In this document: one piece after another, positions 40,944 through 50,547 of the stretch
Numbering within the stretch: position 1 is the first letter of the stretch
How the letters are laid out: every line of letters starts with the position of its first letter
Assembly (NCBI GenBank): GCA_015521735.1
Contig: WANQ01000011.1
Coordinates: 46,231 to 110,230, forward strand
Direction: 5' to 3'
Length of the DNA: 64,000 nucleotides
Source of the DNA: Pyrodictiaceae archaeon
GTDB taxonomy: Archaea > Thermoproteota > Thermoprotei_A > Sulfolobales > WANQ01
Program-made: the position numbers and the translations under genes
Notes under the pieces: generated by a model
Seen by the model: only the letters and a program-made list of their open reading frames with translations
Databases searched by the model: none
Told to the model about the DNA's origin: nothing

Positions 40944-42641
40944 TTGAGCGAAGAGGAAGTATACCTAAAGGTAAAAACATTTAATGGAGAAGTAGTAGAA
41001 CTTAAAGCTAAAGTAGGAGATAATCTAGGAGAAATACTATCCAAACATAACCTAATAGCACTTCCCTGTAATGGCAGAGGACTATGTGGTCAATGCCTTA
41101 TAAGAGTTAAGGGTAAGGTTTCAAATCCAACGGGTAATGAGGTAATTCGAGGATACACGCGTGATTTAAGACTAGCTTGTCAAACAAGATTACTAGGCAA
41201 CGTATTTGTTGAAGTACTACAAAGAATGTATTACCCTTATACCTCAAAGCTATCTATGAATGTAATAGTTCATCGTATTTCACCTATATTCGATGTAATC
41301 AGAGTAACTGAGAGCAAGCCCATAGATGAAGGTGGATCATATATAGTAATTAATGCGTTTAAGCAGGTTAACCTAGCTCAGTGCAAGTATTTAGTCAAAA
41401 TACGTGAGTTCATAGTAGGATGCCTGAATAGGGAGGTAAGTAAACCTAGAGTTCTCTTAGTAGATTTAGGTACTACGAAGATAGCATATAATGTAATAGA
41501 GGATAATAAGGTGTTAAAGGAGGATGTTATACTTAACCCACTGATTAAGTATGGTTTAGACATAATAACTAGGTTAAGTAGAATAATTGAAAACAATAAA
41601 GTAGCCCTAGAAATGCAGAAGGAACTCATATACACGCTGAAAGGGCTAGTCCAAGATGATAGTATTGTAGTAATAGGTGTTGCTGGTAATTCTGTTATGG
41701 AGAGTATACTATTAGGCTTACCAGTAAAACAGTTAGCAGTTAAACCCTTCCAACCATTCATGAAAGGCCCATTTATCTATGTTGTAGAAGGAGTATCATT
41801 GTATATAGCTCCAATGCTTGGTGGATTTGTTGGTGGAGATGCTTTTGCAAATCTAGCTTTAGCTGAATACATGAAGCTAAATAAACCATACATGATAGTA
41901 GACTTAGGAACAAATACTGAGGTAATACTAGCTTTAGAAGACAAGTATATTGCAACAAGTACTCCAGCAGGCCCTGCATTTGAGGGCCATATAACTCGTG
42001 GAGTAGGCATACAATACGTTGGTGTAGAAAAGGTAAAGATGATAGGGTTTAAGGGTAATGGTGAGCCACTCTTTGAATACACGGTCGTAGGTGAAGGCAA
42101 GCCTGCTGGTTTACTAGGTTCAGGTATAATTAGTCTTGTAGCTGAACTTCTCCGCAATAACCTAATTGATAGGAGTGGTAGAATAATTAAAGGATACAAG
42201 TATATTAGTGGTGTTAAGGCTATAACAATAGTTAATGCTGAAGAAACAAGTGCTGGTGAGCCAATAATATTTACTCAAAAAGATGTAAGGGAATTCCAGA
42301 AAGCAATGTCAGCTATTAGGACTGCTTGGAAAATTCTCATGATGAGAGCAGGCATAAATGCAGACGAGCTTAAACACATACTCGTTACAGGTAGCTTTGG
42401 CTCAAGCCTAGATGTAAGAGATATGCTTGACTTAGAACTAATACCTAGAGTTGATAATAGTAAAATAGTAATCTTAGGCAATGGAGTTATAGCTGGCCTA
42501 AAAACCATAATAATGGATAGTAAACACGAAGAATACATGTACAAGTTAATCAAAAATGTAAGAATCATAGAACTAGCCGAGGACCCTGAATTCAATAGAC
42601 TATGGATAAATAATCTATCCTTCCCACACATAGATAAGTAA
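40944..42641 (+). CDS. 2Fe-2S ferredoxin/ASKHA-domain corrinoid reductive activator
   Basis: CNGRGLCGQCLIRVKG cluster motif, then VDLGTTKIAYNV and VDLGTNTEVIL. Confidence 0.9.
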   Translation: MSEEEVYLKVKTFNGEVVELKAKVGDNLGEILSKHNLIALPCNGRGLCGQCLIRVKGKVSNPTGNEVIRGYTRDLRLACQTRLLGNVFVEVLQRMYYPYTSKLSMNVIVHRISPIFDVIRVTESKPIDEGGSYIVINAFKQVNLAQCKYLVKIREFIVGCLNREVSKPRVLLVDLGTTKIAYNVIEDNKVLKEDVILNPLIKYGLDIITRLSRIIENNKVALEMQKELIYTLKGLVQDDSIVVIGVAGNSVMESILLGLPVKQLAVKPFQPFMKGPFIYVVEGVSLYIAPMLGGFVGGDAFANLALAEYMKLNKPYMIVDLGTNTEVILALEDKYIATSTPAGPAFEGHITRGVGIQYVGVEKVKMIGFKGNGEPLFEYTVVGEGKPAGLLGSGIISLVAELLRNNLIDRSGRIIKGYKYISGVKAITIVNAEETSAGEPIIFTQKDVREFQKAMSAIRTAWKILMMRAGINADELKHILVTGSFGSSLDVRDMLDLELIPRVDNSKIVILGNGVIAGLKTIIMDSKHEEYMYKLIKNVRIIELAEDPEFNRLWINNLSFPHIDK

Positions 42642-42643
42642 TA

Positions 42644-43759
42644 CTACAATATTCTCTCTCTAATAATCTTACCTAAAGTTAAAGCTACTTCAACATTACC
42701 CATGGTTAATACATGTATACCACTAGCACCATTAACTACGAGTTCTTCAGCTAAGTTAACTATAAAGTTAGTTAACTTGTCTTCTCCCCTACTTAATGCT
42801 TCAACGTAATCTTCTGATACTCTAACTCTAGCAAAATCTTCTAAAAGCTTAAGTGTCTTCTTATCCTTCAAGAATATTACTGAGGCTATTACGGGTATAT
42901 TGATATTGTTTTCTCTTAAAGCGTTAATGAAGTTTCTAAATATATTAGCGTGAAATAATGGCTGTGTTACAAGGAATTCTGCTCCAGCAAGATACTTCTT
43001 CCTAACCCTAAGTACTTCAAGCTCAAATGGATCGAAATAAGGATTAGTAGCAGCACCAACATGTATTACTCTATGTCCCTCAATACGTCTACCTCTATAG
43101 TCGATGCCGAGATCACTCATTAGTCTAGCTAAGTATATTAACCTAATTGAGTCTAGGTCAAAAACAGGTCTAGGACTCTTATCGCCACCTAAATGTATCC
43201 AGTCACCAGTTATAGCAAGCATGTTAGGTATCTCATGTAGCATTAATGCTAGAATATATGATACAAGATAGTTACGGCTCTTATCCTTACAGGAAAGCTG
43301 AACTACAGGTTCTATACCATAGTTTTTAGCTAGAATAGCTAGAGCTAGAGGATCAGTATGCGGTAAGCCTAGAGGAGTATCTATGAAGTTTACAGCATCA
43401 TAGATAGTAGATAACCTATGTAGGCTATCACCTAACGAGTTTTGCGAAGCCTTTATACCAAATACAAACTCGTACGTTAACACGTTTTTTCCATCACTAA
43501 GCTTCTTTAATAGTTTTGATTGAGGCTTCCTTGGTCTTGGGGAATAATCTTGAATCTTGAATCCTTTATCTAATACTATGTGTGTAAACAAGTTATTTCC
43601 ACTGTCCCTACGAAATAACTCTATCCATGGACATTTACTCCTAGTTACCTCACATACATTACCACTACCACCACCACATGGTCCATTAAACATTAGTTTA
43701 GGGCAACCTTTCACTGGTACAATGTTTAGTCTTAGTATACTTCTATTAGAGGGCATCAT
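42644..43759 (-). CDS. methylenetetrahydrofolate/pterin reductase-like protein with MetV-type Cys-rich N-terminus
   Basis: GCPKLMFNGPCGGGSGNVCEVTRSKCPW followed by a MetF-like TIM barrel (ITGDWIHLGG, GAEFLVTQPLFHANIFRNF). Confidence 0.85.
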   Translation of the reverse strand: MMPSNRSILRLNIVPVKGCPKLMFNGPCGGGSGNVCEVTRSKCPWIELFRRDSGNNLFTHIVLDKGFKIQDYSPRPRKPQSKLLKKLSDGKNVLTYEFVFGIKASQNSLGDSLHRLSTIYDAVNFIDTPLGLPHTDPLALAILAKNYGIEPVVQLSCKDKSRNYLVSYILALMLHEIPNMLAITGDWIHLGGDKSPRPVFDLDSIRLIYLARLMSDLGIDYRGRRIEGHRVIHVGAATNPYFDPFELEVLRVRKKYLAGAEFLVTQPLFHANIFRNFINALRENNINIPVIASVIFLKDKKTLKLLEDFARVRVSEDYVEALSRGEDKLTNFIVNLAEELVVNGASGIHVLTMGNVEVALTLGKIIRERIL

Positions 43760-43780
43760 ACATCATCTACGGGGATCTAA

Positions 43781-44761
43781 TTAGCTAGATTGTGTAAATA
43801 GTTGTTGTAGAGTCTTCAAAATGGTCTTTATAGGGTGTCTTCCCTTAACTCTAATGCCTTGGTGTCTAGCAAGATATCCTAGAAGCCCGTCTACTACTGC
43901 TATAGGTTTTGCTACATATTTTATTCTCTTAACTGGACCATACATTATGAAGTCTGCTCCCATAACTCTAAGATATACTGCTATTGAGCCATGAATAGCT
44001 ACTAGTTCTTCTGGTGAAAACCTAGACTTAGATACAGGGCCTAGCGCATTAGCTGGTGCACATCCACTAGGTAAGCCTAGCTCTTTTTTAACCAAATATA
44101 TTGTTGATGCACTAATACTAATACTACCTGGATCAAGTACTACTGCATCAACAAGTATGTTTTCTACACCTAGCTTTCTAGCCTTACCTACTAGCTCCTT
44201 AACTAGTTTCAACCTATCAGTAGGATACATAGACTTATAGGGATTCGAGGGATCAAATGCTAATACTACGGCACTCCTTATACCTGAATTCTTCAATGCT
44301 TCTAGCTCGCTTTGAGGAGTATCAATGTAGATTCCATTAGCTACAACTCTATCTACTATGCCTAGCTCCTTAGACATTAAGTAGGCTTTACTACGTGCTT
44401 CACTACTTGGTGAATCCAAAAACAAGATGACATCGTCGAACTCCGACATAAATGGAAGTATTCTATCAACGCTTTCAGTTGTAGGAAATACAACATCTAA
44501 TCCAAAGTTTAATCCAAGAGTTCTAGCATGGTCTAGAGCATAGAGTATAATGCTCTTAGCAGCTTCTTTATCAAATTCCCCTGACTTCTCGTTTATGAGT
44601 AGCTTATCTCCGTGATAGAATATGCTTCCAATAAGTAGTGTAGGGTTTTCACCAAGTGCTCCGCCAATTCTAATTCCACCTATGCTAGCTACTCTCTGAT
44701 TCTCTACTGGAACATGGTATATTACCTCACGTCCACCCATGACATAGCTTCCTCTATGCAT
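43781..44761 (-). CDS. mtrH: tetrahydropterin S-methyltransferase subunit H (MtrH)-like methyltransferase
   Basis: GGALGENPTLLIGSIFYHGDKLL..., LDSPSSEARSKA, PSGCAPANAL. Confidence 0.9.
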   Translation of the reverse strand: MHRGSYVMGGREVIYHVPVENQRVASIGGIRIGGALGENPTLLIGSIFYHGDKLLINEKSGEFDKEAAKSIILYALDHARTLGLNFGLDVVFPTTESVDRILPFMSEFDDVILFLDSPSSEARSKAYLMSKELGIVDRVVANGIYIDTPQSELEALKNSGIRSAVVLAFDPSNPYKSMYPTDRLKLVKELVGKARKLGVENILVDAVVLDPGSISISASTIYLVKKELGLPSGCAPANALGPVSKSRFSPEELVAIHGSIAVYLRVMGADFIMYGPVKRIKYVAKPIAVVDGLLGYLARHQGIRVKGRHPIKTILKTLQQLFTQSS

Positions 44762-44882
44762 GTATTCTATTGAGCTAAGCTAGAAATCTAAGAGATATTT
44801 TAACATAACTTTAATTGAATACTATGGAATCAGAAATATTACTCAAACTAGTAGGATTAACGAAATACCTCCATATCCGTGC

Positions 44883-45245
44883 TCAGCCGCTTAAATACTC
44901 CTTTAAGCTAACCTCTTTCCCTCCACGTTTAACAAATCTAATTCTTATCTCTGGTCTAACAGGTACACCTAGGCGATTAAGAAGCACTAGCATAGTTTCT
45001 CCATCAATTTCAGTTATTACACCTTGCTTCACGAGCTCAGCTATAATTGAGATAGCATAGTTAGTGGCTTCTGGGTACTGTTCTTCTGCTAACTTTAGTA
45101 TCTCTAAGGCTTTATCGTCGACTATCTTCTCTAAGACAATGTCTTTAGGTGACTTAGGTTGTTTCTCCTCTTCTTTCTTCTTAGCCATTCTAAGATACTT
45201 TGCATATAGCTTCATTCTCAGTGAAGGCGGTAATTCCTCGGTCAA
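44883..45245 (-). CDS. PDCD5/TFAR19-like putative DNA-binding protein
   Basis: Basic N-terminal helix, then KALEILKLAEEQYPEATNYAISIIAELVKQG...IDGETMLVLLNRL...RIRFVKR. Confidence 0.5.
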   Translation of the reverse strand: MTEELPPSLRMKLYAKYLRMAKKKEEEKQPKSPKDIVLEKIVDDKALEILKLAEEQYPEATNYAISIIAELVKQGVITEIDGETMLVLLNRLGVPVRPEIRIRFVKRGGKEVSLKEYLSG

Positions 45246-45292
45246 TGCTATGACCCCTAAACTACATATTATGTCAGCCCTAATAATCTTAA

Positions 45293-46177
45293 TTACACGG
45301 TATATTCGTAGCGGAATAGTTCTTCTAAGAAACTCTTTGCTAGTGTATAGTCTACTACTCTTGAAAGACTCTTTAACGCCTGCTTCCTCACATAACTAAT
45401 TGGCTTAACACCTATATCCTTAGAGATAAGCCATATAAGACTATCAATATTCAATGGCGGTATAGAAGACATAGCTGAAACCCTACGCCATACAGATACT
45501 ATTAGATCACTATTACGCAGTAATATATGTTCAAGCTCTCTTGCCCTACTTATATGTGGGTCGAGTTTTATTAAACCAGAAGTATATGATACAATAGCTA
45601 TTCTCCTATCAACAGGTATGTCTATCTCAAATGGTGGTAAAACATCTTGTCCAATCGCCCTTAAGAAGTAATATGACATTTTACAAGCAAAAACTATAGT
45701 CTTAGAACTCTTCTTAGAATTCAAGCCATTGGCCAATATGTTTACTACCTCCATTAAATTAATTCTATTACTACGACATAGGTTTAGTAATTGATTAAGG
45801 CTTCCTGATATTAGAAGCCTATTTAGTCTACGGATTTTTTGGCTACGTAACAGCCTATTACCTTTACTAATGCTTAAAAACGTCTTCAAGACGTCAATGA
45901 CTTCGCTCACATCACGTATTCTTGTCTTTGAGACGTACTCAGCAAATTCAAGCCAATACTCTTCGCCACGAGAACTAAGCCTATAGCTAATAATAGCATT
46001 TGATACTATGAGTAAAAAAGCAATGCACTTATCACGAATATTATCAACTATTTTCAAAACAGCTTTAAACTGAGGATCACTTTCCTCAATTAAAAGTATG
46101 GGCTTTAAACCTACTAGGTGTAGTTTTTCAGCAATAACATGTACTCTATCATCATCTACGTAAATCTTAGTTATCAA
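45293..46177 (-). CDS. hypothetical protein
   Basis: 294-aa ORF collinear with the upstream pcp gene. Confidence 0.6.
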   Translation of the reverse strand: MITKIYVDDDRVHVIAEKLHLVGLKPILLIEESDPQFKAVLKIVDNIRDKCIAFLLIVSNAIISYRLSSRGEEYWLEFAEYVSKTRIRDVSEVIDVLKTFLSISKGNRLLRSQKIRRLNRLLISGSLNQLLNLCRSNRINLMEVVNILANGLNSKKSSKTIVFACKMSYYFLRAIGQDVLPPFEIDIPVDRRIAIVSYTSGLIKLDPHISRARELEHILLRNSDLIVSVWRRVSAMSSIPPLNIDSLIWLISKDIGVKPISYVRKQALKSLSRVVDYTLAKSFLEELFRYEYTV

Positions 46178-46183
46178 GACATT

Positions 46184-46813
46184 TTATCCTCCATTAAACA
46201 CCAGGTATTCTAGTACACGTTTAACCATATTAACTAGTAGATCGTACTCCATGAAATGGGTAATCTTAGAAGACTTTAATAGCGTTAATGCTTCATTACG
46301 TGTTCTAGGAACATGTATGAATAACACTTTAGTATTTCTTGAAAGACCCTTATACAGTAACAAGTAATACAGGTAGTTGCATAGATATGTGCCAGCATGG
46401 TAAGAGATAGTGATGGGAATTCCTTGATCTATAAGGTATTTTACCAGTGATTTAACATTAACATTAGTTTCCAACGCTAACGGGCCATCACTAACTATGC
46501 GCTCACCTCGCAATATAATCCCATCAGCATCTGGTATTCTCGCATCAACATAGTTCAATGCAATTCTCTCAACAGCTGGTATAGGGCGTGTAGGAGATAA
46601 ACCTAGGGATAGAATTATACTTGGATTAAAGTAATTATATATCATTTCTACAGCTCTCCTAACACTTGTATATGATACAGGTAGCCTTAGACCATGCACA
46701 ATGTAATTACCAATAACCACACCATTCAACTCTAACGCTATTTTACCAGTAGGATTACCAACCTCACTCCCATATACATCAAAACCCGTTACAACGATGC
46801 TAGGTGCACTCAT
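46184..46813 (-). CDS. pcp: pyroglutamyl peptidase I
   Basis: VTGFDVYGSEVGNPT, ...ISYHAGTYLCNYLYYLLL (catalytic Cys context). Confidence 0.9.
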   Translation of the reverse strand: MSAPSIVVTGFDVYGSEVGNPTGKIALELNGVVIGNYIVHGLRLPVSYTSVRRAVEMIYNYFNPSIILSLGLSPTRPIPAVERIALNYVDARIPDADGIILRGERIVSDGPLALETNVNVKSLVKYLIDQGIPITISYHAGTYLCNYLYYLLLYKGLSRNTKVLFIHVPRTRNEALTLLKSSKITHFMEYDLLVNMVKRVLEYLVFNGG

Positions 46814-47007
46814 ACAGTAACACCTCTAGTACATTAAGCTACTGTATATGGTGGTTAATAAGAGGTCACATATACTATTCAATTACTATGTTAATAATAC
46901 TCCAGTGATATTGTTTTAGTGTTCTACAGAAATAATATTTACAATCAAAGCCTTACATTACATTATATTTATTAGGATCCAAATACTTCTTCTATACATT
47001 AGGAGTC

Positions 47008-47766
47008 GTGAAAGGTTATAGAGAAATGTTCAACAATAACTACCGTAACCATTACAACAACTACATGGGCTATAGACAGCAAAAAGATAGAAAATACAGA
47101 TCCGAAATAAACATAATAGAAGACATATTATCTGTGTTCAAGAAAACTCAGGGAAAACCAGTAGGTAAAACTAGAATTATGTATGCAGCAAACCTTAACA
47201 CACATATGTTGTCTATGTACTTAGAGAAACTAGTACGACAAGGACTACTACGTGAAGAAGAACGCAATGGCAGAAAATACTATACAATAACGCCTAAAGG
47301 TATGCTAGCACTGCTATTCATTTCAAGACTCAACATACTGTTAGAGTACTCAAGTAAGTCTACCGATGAACTAGTAAGTCAAGTACATGAATCCATAGAG
47401 AAAACAATTAAAAATTATGGTTTTAAAACATCAGTTATACGTGACTTCAATTTAACTGGTAGTACGGGCCTTCTGCATCGCTTCGACTTTTTAGTAAAGA
47501 TTAAAGGTAAAAACATAGGCATTTACGTTTCAACTTCTAGTGAAGATGTACAACAATTAGAATATTTATGGCTACTCCTAGGATTACTTGACTCCAACAT
47601 CAATATAGGTTTATACATCAGACTTGGTAGAACCTTATCCATTGAGAAAAAAGACTATAGTAACGTACAGATGTATAGAATAGAAATACCGGAAAACAAT
47701 ACCACAACCCTCAATAGAGTACTTAGCCAAGTATTCGAAAACATAATCGAAACCAAGAACTTGTAA
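47008..47766 (+). CDS. wHTH regulator with a C-terminal sensor/nuclease-like domain
   Basis: LNTHMLSMYLEKLVRQGLLREEERNGRKYYTITPKG; GTG start after AGGAG. Confidence 0.75.
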   Translation: MKGYREMFNNNYRNHYNNYMGYRQQKDRKYRSEINIIEDILSVFKKTQGKPVGKTRIMYAANLNTHMLSMYLEKLVRQGLLREEERNGRKYYTITPKGMLALLFISRLNILLEYSSKSTDELVSQVHESIEKTIKNYGFKTSVIRDFNLTGSTGLLHRFDFLVKIKGKNIGIYVSTSSEDVQQLEYLWLLLGLLDSNINIGLYIRLGRTLSIEKKDYSNVQMYRIEIPENNTTTLNRVLSQVFENIIETKNL

Positions 47767-47779
47767 ACTAGTGTATTTG

Positions 47780-47796
47780 TGTAGAAGTTTTCTACA
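47780..47796. promoter_or_regulatory. inverted repeat TGTAGAA-GTT-TTCTACA; TTCTACA recurs at 46922 and 47892
   Basis: Perfect 7-bp arms between the wHTH gene and the pilin-like gene; half-sites precede both genes. Confidence 0.6.
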
Positions 47797-47918
47797 GCAA
47801 CATTTTTCCAAATTCTTTTCCAAAAGATACAGTTGTATAATGCCAATACACCATTCTTACGCTATGTTTTTTAAATATTATTGCATATGTGTTCTACACT
47901 AGGACAGGTGTATATGGT

Positions 47919-48482
47919 ATGAGGAATCCAACTCTATATGGAATACTAGCTATAGTACTCTTAGTAGCATCAATAACAGCAGCATACGCAATGTGGAGTG
48001 AAACACTAAAGGTAAACGTAGAAGTGAGCACCGGAGAAGTAGATGTAAAGTGGAGTGACTGGTCATGTAATGACAATGGAGCTGATCCACAAGCACCACG
48101 CTTTAATAACTCAGAAGGTAAAGATGTAGCATCATGTAATGTATCAGTCGAAAGAATGGATGATGAGGGTAATGCGATAAAGCTTCTAGTAGTATTAAAC
48201 AATACTTATCCAGGATATGCAGTGGACATAGACTTAGTCGTAGACAACATAGGTACAATTCCAGTAAAACTATACAACTACTCTATAAACGGTACACAAT
48301 CATCATCACTAACAACAAATGCTATTAAAGCAGTTTTAGACATACCCGAGGATACACAAATACATCCAGGCGGTAACTCAACATACACGTTACGTATAGC
48401 TATATTGCAGGGAGCAGAAGAAAACGAGACGTACACCTTTGAAATAGTATTAACATTTGCACAGTGGAACGAAGTACCTTAA
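47919..48482 (+). CDS. TasA/camelysin-like secreted fibre subunit (candidate archaeal bundling pilin)
   Basis: MRNPTLYGILAIVLLVASITAAYAMWSETLKVNVEVSTGEVDVKW...; ATG at 47919 likelier than GTG 47889. Confidence 0.75.
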   Translation: MRNPTLYGILAIVLLVASITAAYAMWSETLKVNVEVSTGEVDVKWSDWSCNDNGADPQAPRFNNSEGKDVASCNVSVERMDDEGNAIKLLVVLNNTYPGYAVDIDLVVDNIGTIPVKLYNYSINGTQSSSLTTNAIKAVLDIPEDTQIHPGGNSTYTLRIAILQGAEENETYTFEIVLTFAQWNEVP

Positions 48483-48523
48483 TGACGAATAAAAGAATAG
48501 AATGAATACATAGGAGGTAGTAA

Positions 48524-49198
48524 ATGATGAATACAAAAACAATAGGACTGCTAGCAATCTTTTTGCTAGCAGCATCTATACTAGCAGCATATGCGATGTG
48601 GAGTGAAACGCTAAAAGTGAATGCAACAGTTAGAACAGGAGAACTGGACTGGGAAATAGTAAGCGGTCCAACTATATGGCTTGATGCATGCGGTCTTCCT
48701 CCAGGCTATGGAGTGTATGCAGGTAATGACTGGAATGCAAGCCACTTTCCAAGTCCAGGTGCTGTGCAATTAGATAAGGATGTTGGATGTACGAATGTAG
48801 AGTTGGTGGATACTGATGGTGATGGAGACTACGATGCTTTAAACATAACACTAGATAACGTGTATCCATGGTACTATACACATATAGCAATAAAGGTACA
48901 TAACGATGGTACAATACCATTAAGGATCTGGCGTGTAATCATAGATGGCAATGAATACTATGAATTAAATGAACAAGAACTTCAAGAAGGAGTATACATA
49001 GATGTTGATGGTGATGGCTACGATGACTTAGTAATATGGTGGGGCGACAACTTCGGTGCACAACTACATCCATGCCAGTCAGCAGACATAAGCCTAGATA
49101 TAACAGTACTACAAGAAGCTGGAGAGGATACCACATATAACCTGCTAATCCAATTCGACGCTATACAGTGGAACGAATACGAATCAGCTACGCCATAA
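48524..49198 (+). CDS. TasA/camelysin-like secreted fibre subunit, second paralog with DxDGDG motifs
   Basis: MNTKTIGLLAIFLLAASILAAYAMWSETLKVNATVRTGELDW; contains DTDGDGDYD and DVDGDGYDD. Confidence 0.75.
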   Translation: MMNTKTIGLLAIFLLAASILAAYAMWSETLKVNATVRTGELDWEIVSGPTIWLDACGLPPGYGVYAGNDWNASHFPSPGAVQLDKDVGCTNVELVDTDGDGDYDALNITLDNVYPWYYTHIAIKVHNDGTIPLRIWRVIIDGNEYYELNEQELQEGVYIDVDGDGYDDLVIWWGDNFGAQLHPCQSADISLDITVLQEAGEDTTYNLLIQFDAIQWNEYESATP

Positions 49199-49317
49199 AT
49201 ACAAAAGCTAAGATAAATAATAGTCATGTAAGAGTACTAGGTAACAATAGTACACAACATTTTTTACCAATCATCTTTCTCAAAGAGAGATAATAGCTAG
49301 CATAGTGTTGAGAAGTT

Positions 49318-50547
49318 ATGCCTGTTACAGAAAAAATACAAGTAATATTAGCATTAATACTGCTTCTATCAGGATTATACATACAGTACTCTGGCCTAGT
49401 TACTGGTATGACAGTATACTTCATTTTAGGCGTGTTATGGCTTCTAGGATACATGTTAATGTATAGAACAACTGTAATCATTAGTAATGTAAGAATCTAT
49501 TCAATAGTACTACTAGCATCCATAGTATATGTATCAGTCACTATTATCGAGGGCACGGTATTCGGATGGGGTTTAAACACAATAGATACGAGACCCATAG
49601 GCATACTAGTTAATTTATCAAGATTCATACCCTACGTACTATTCGTGGAATCTCTAAGATCATACATAGTTCACATAGTTGGGTTTAAGTTTAAGAAAAA
49701 CAGTTTAATAATACTATTAATTGCAGCCATATTCACCATACTATACATACCATTAGGTAAACTAGTTAACCCTCCTACAACAACCTTAAGCCTAATTAAA
49801 CTTATTGCTAGGACTATAATGCCTACATATGCACTGAGTATACTATTAACTTATTTATCATATATTGGTGGATCACTTGCGTCAACAATACTCTTGGTCA
49901 TGGTAAATCTGCCTCAGTTTATCTCACCAATTTTGCCTGCAACACCATGGTTTCTTGAGGGTTTCACTAATACGGTCTTATTCCTATTGTTTACGTTAAT
50001 GATAGTAAATACTAGAATGGAGTTAACTAAACCACTAAGACTTAGAGGAATAAGTAAAAGAGAAGTTATGGGAATACTTGCCTACATGCTATCACTAACA
50101 ATAATATTATCCTTCATAGCTACAGAAACTAGACCATACGTCATAGTATCAGGTAGTATGGAGCCTACAATAAGTTTAGGTGACATAGCAATAGTCAAAA
50201 AGATAAGAAATGTAAGTCAGGTAGGCCTAGGCGATATAATAGCATTCAAATTCGGTGACGAAGTGGTAATGCACAGAATAGTTGCAATAGAACAAGAATC
50301 AAATATACCTGTGTTCGTAACGAAGGGTGATGCCAATAGAGATATTGATCCATGGGTAGTAGAGCCAGACAAAATTATAGGTAAAGTCGTATATGTTATC
50401 CCTAAACTAGGAATACCCCTAATCTATGCTTTAATGTACCTAAACAACCCCTTCACCATACTAGGTATTGTAGCAGTAGTTTTGTTGTACACATATATAC
50501 CTCGGATAAAAAGTTATAGATTGAGGCGTAGAGGTAGTGTCTCATAA
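49318..50547 (+). CDS. SipW-like signal peptidase I with N-terminal multi-TM domain
   Basis: VIVSGSMEPTISLGDIAIVKK...GDIIAFKFGDEVVMHRIVAIEQ...TKGDANRDID. Confidence 0.92.
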   Translation: MPVTEKIQVILALILLLSGLYIQYSGLVTGMTVYFILGVLWLLGYMLMYRTTVIISNVRIYSIVLLASIVYVSVTIIEGTVFGWGLNTIDTRPIGILVNLSRFIPYVLFVESLRSYIVHIVGFKFKKNSLIILLIAAIFTILYIPLGKLVNPPTTTLSLIKLIARTIMPTYALSILLTYLSYIGGSLASTILLVMVNLPQFISPILPATPWFLEGFTNTVLFLLFTLMIVNTRMELTKPLRLRGISKREVMGILAYMLSLTIILSFIATETRPYVIVSGSMEPTISLGDIAIVKKIRNVSQVGLGDIIAFKFGDEVVMHRIVAIEQESNIPVFVTKGDANRDIDPWVVEPDKIIGKVVYVIPKLGIPLIYALMYLNNPFTILGIVAVVLLYTYIPRIKSYRLRRRGSVS

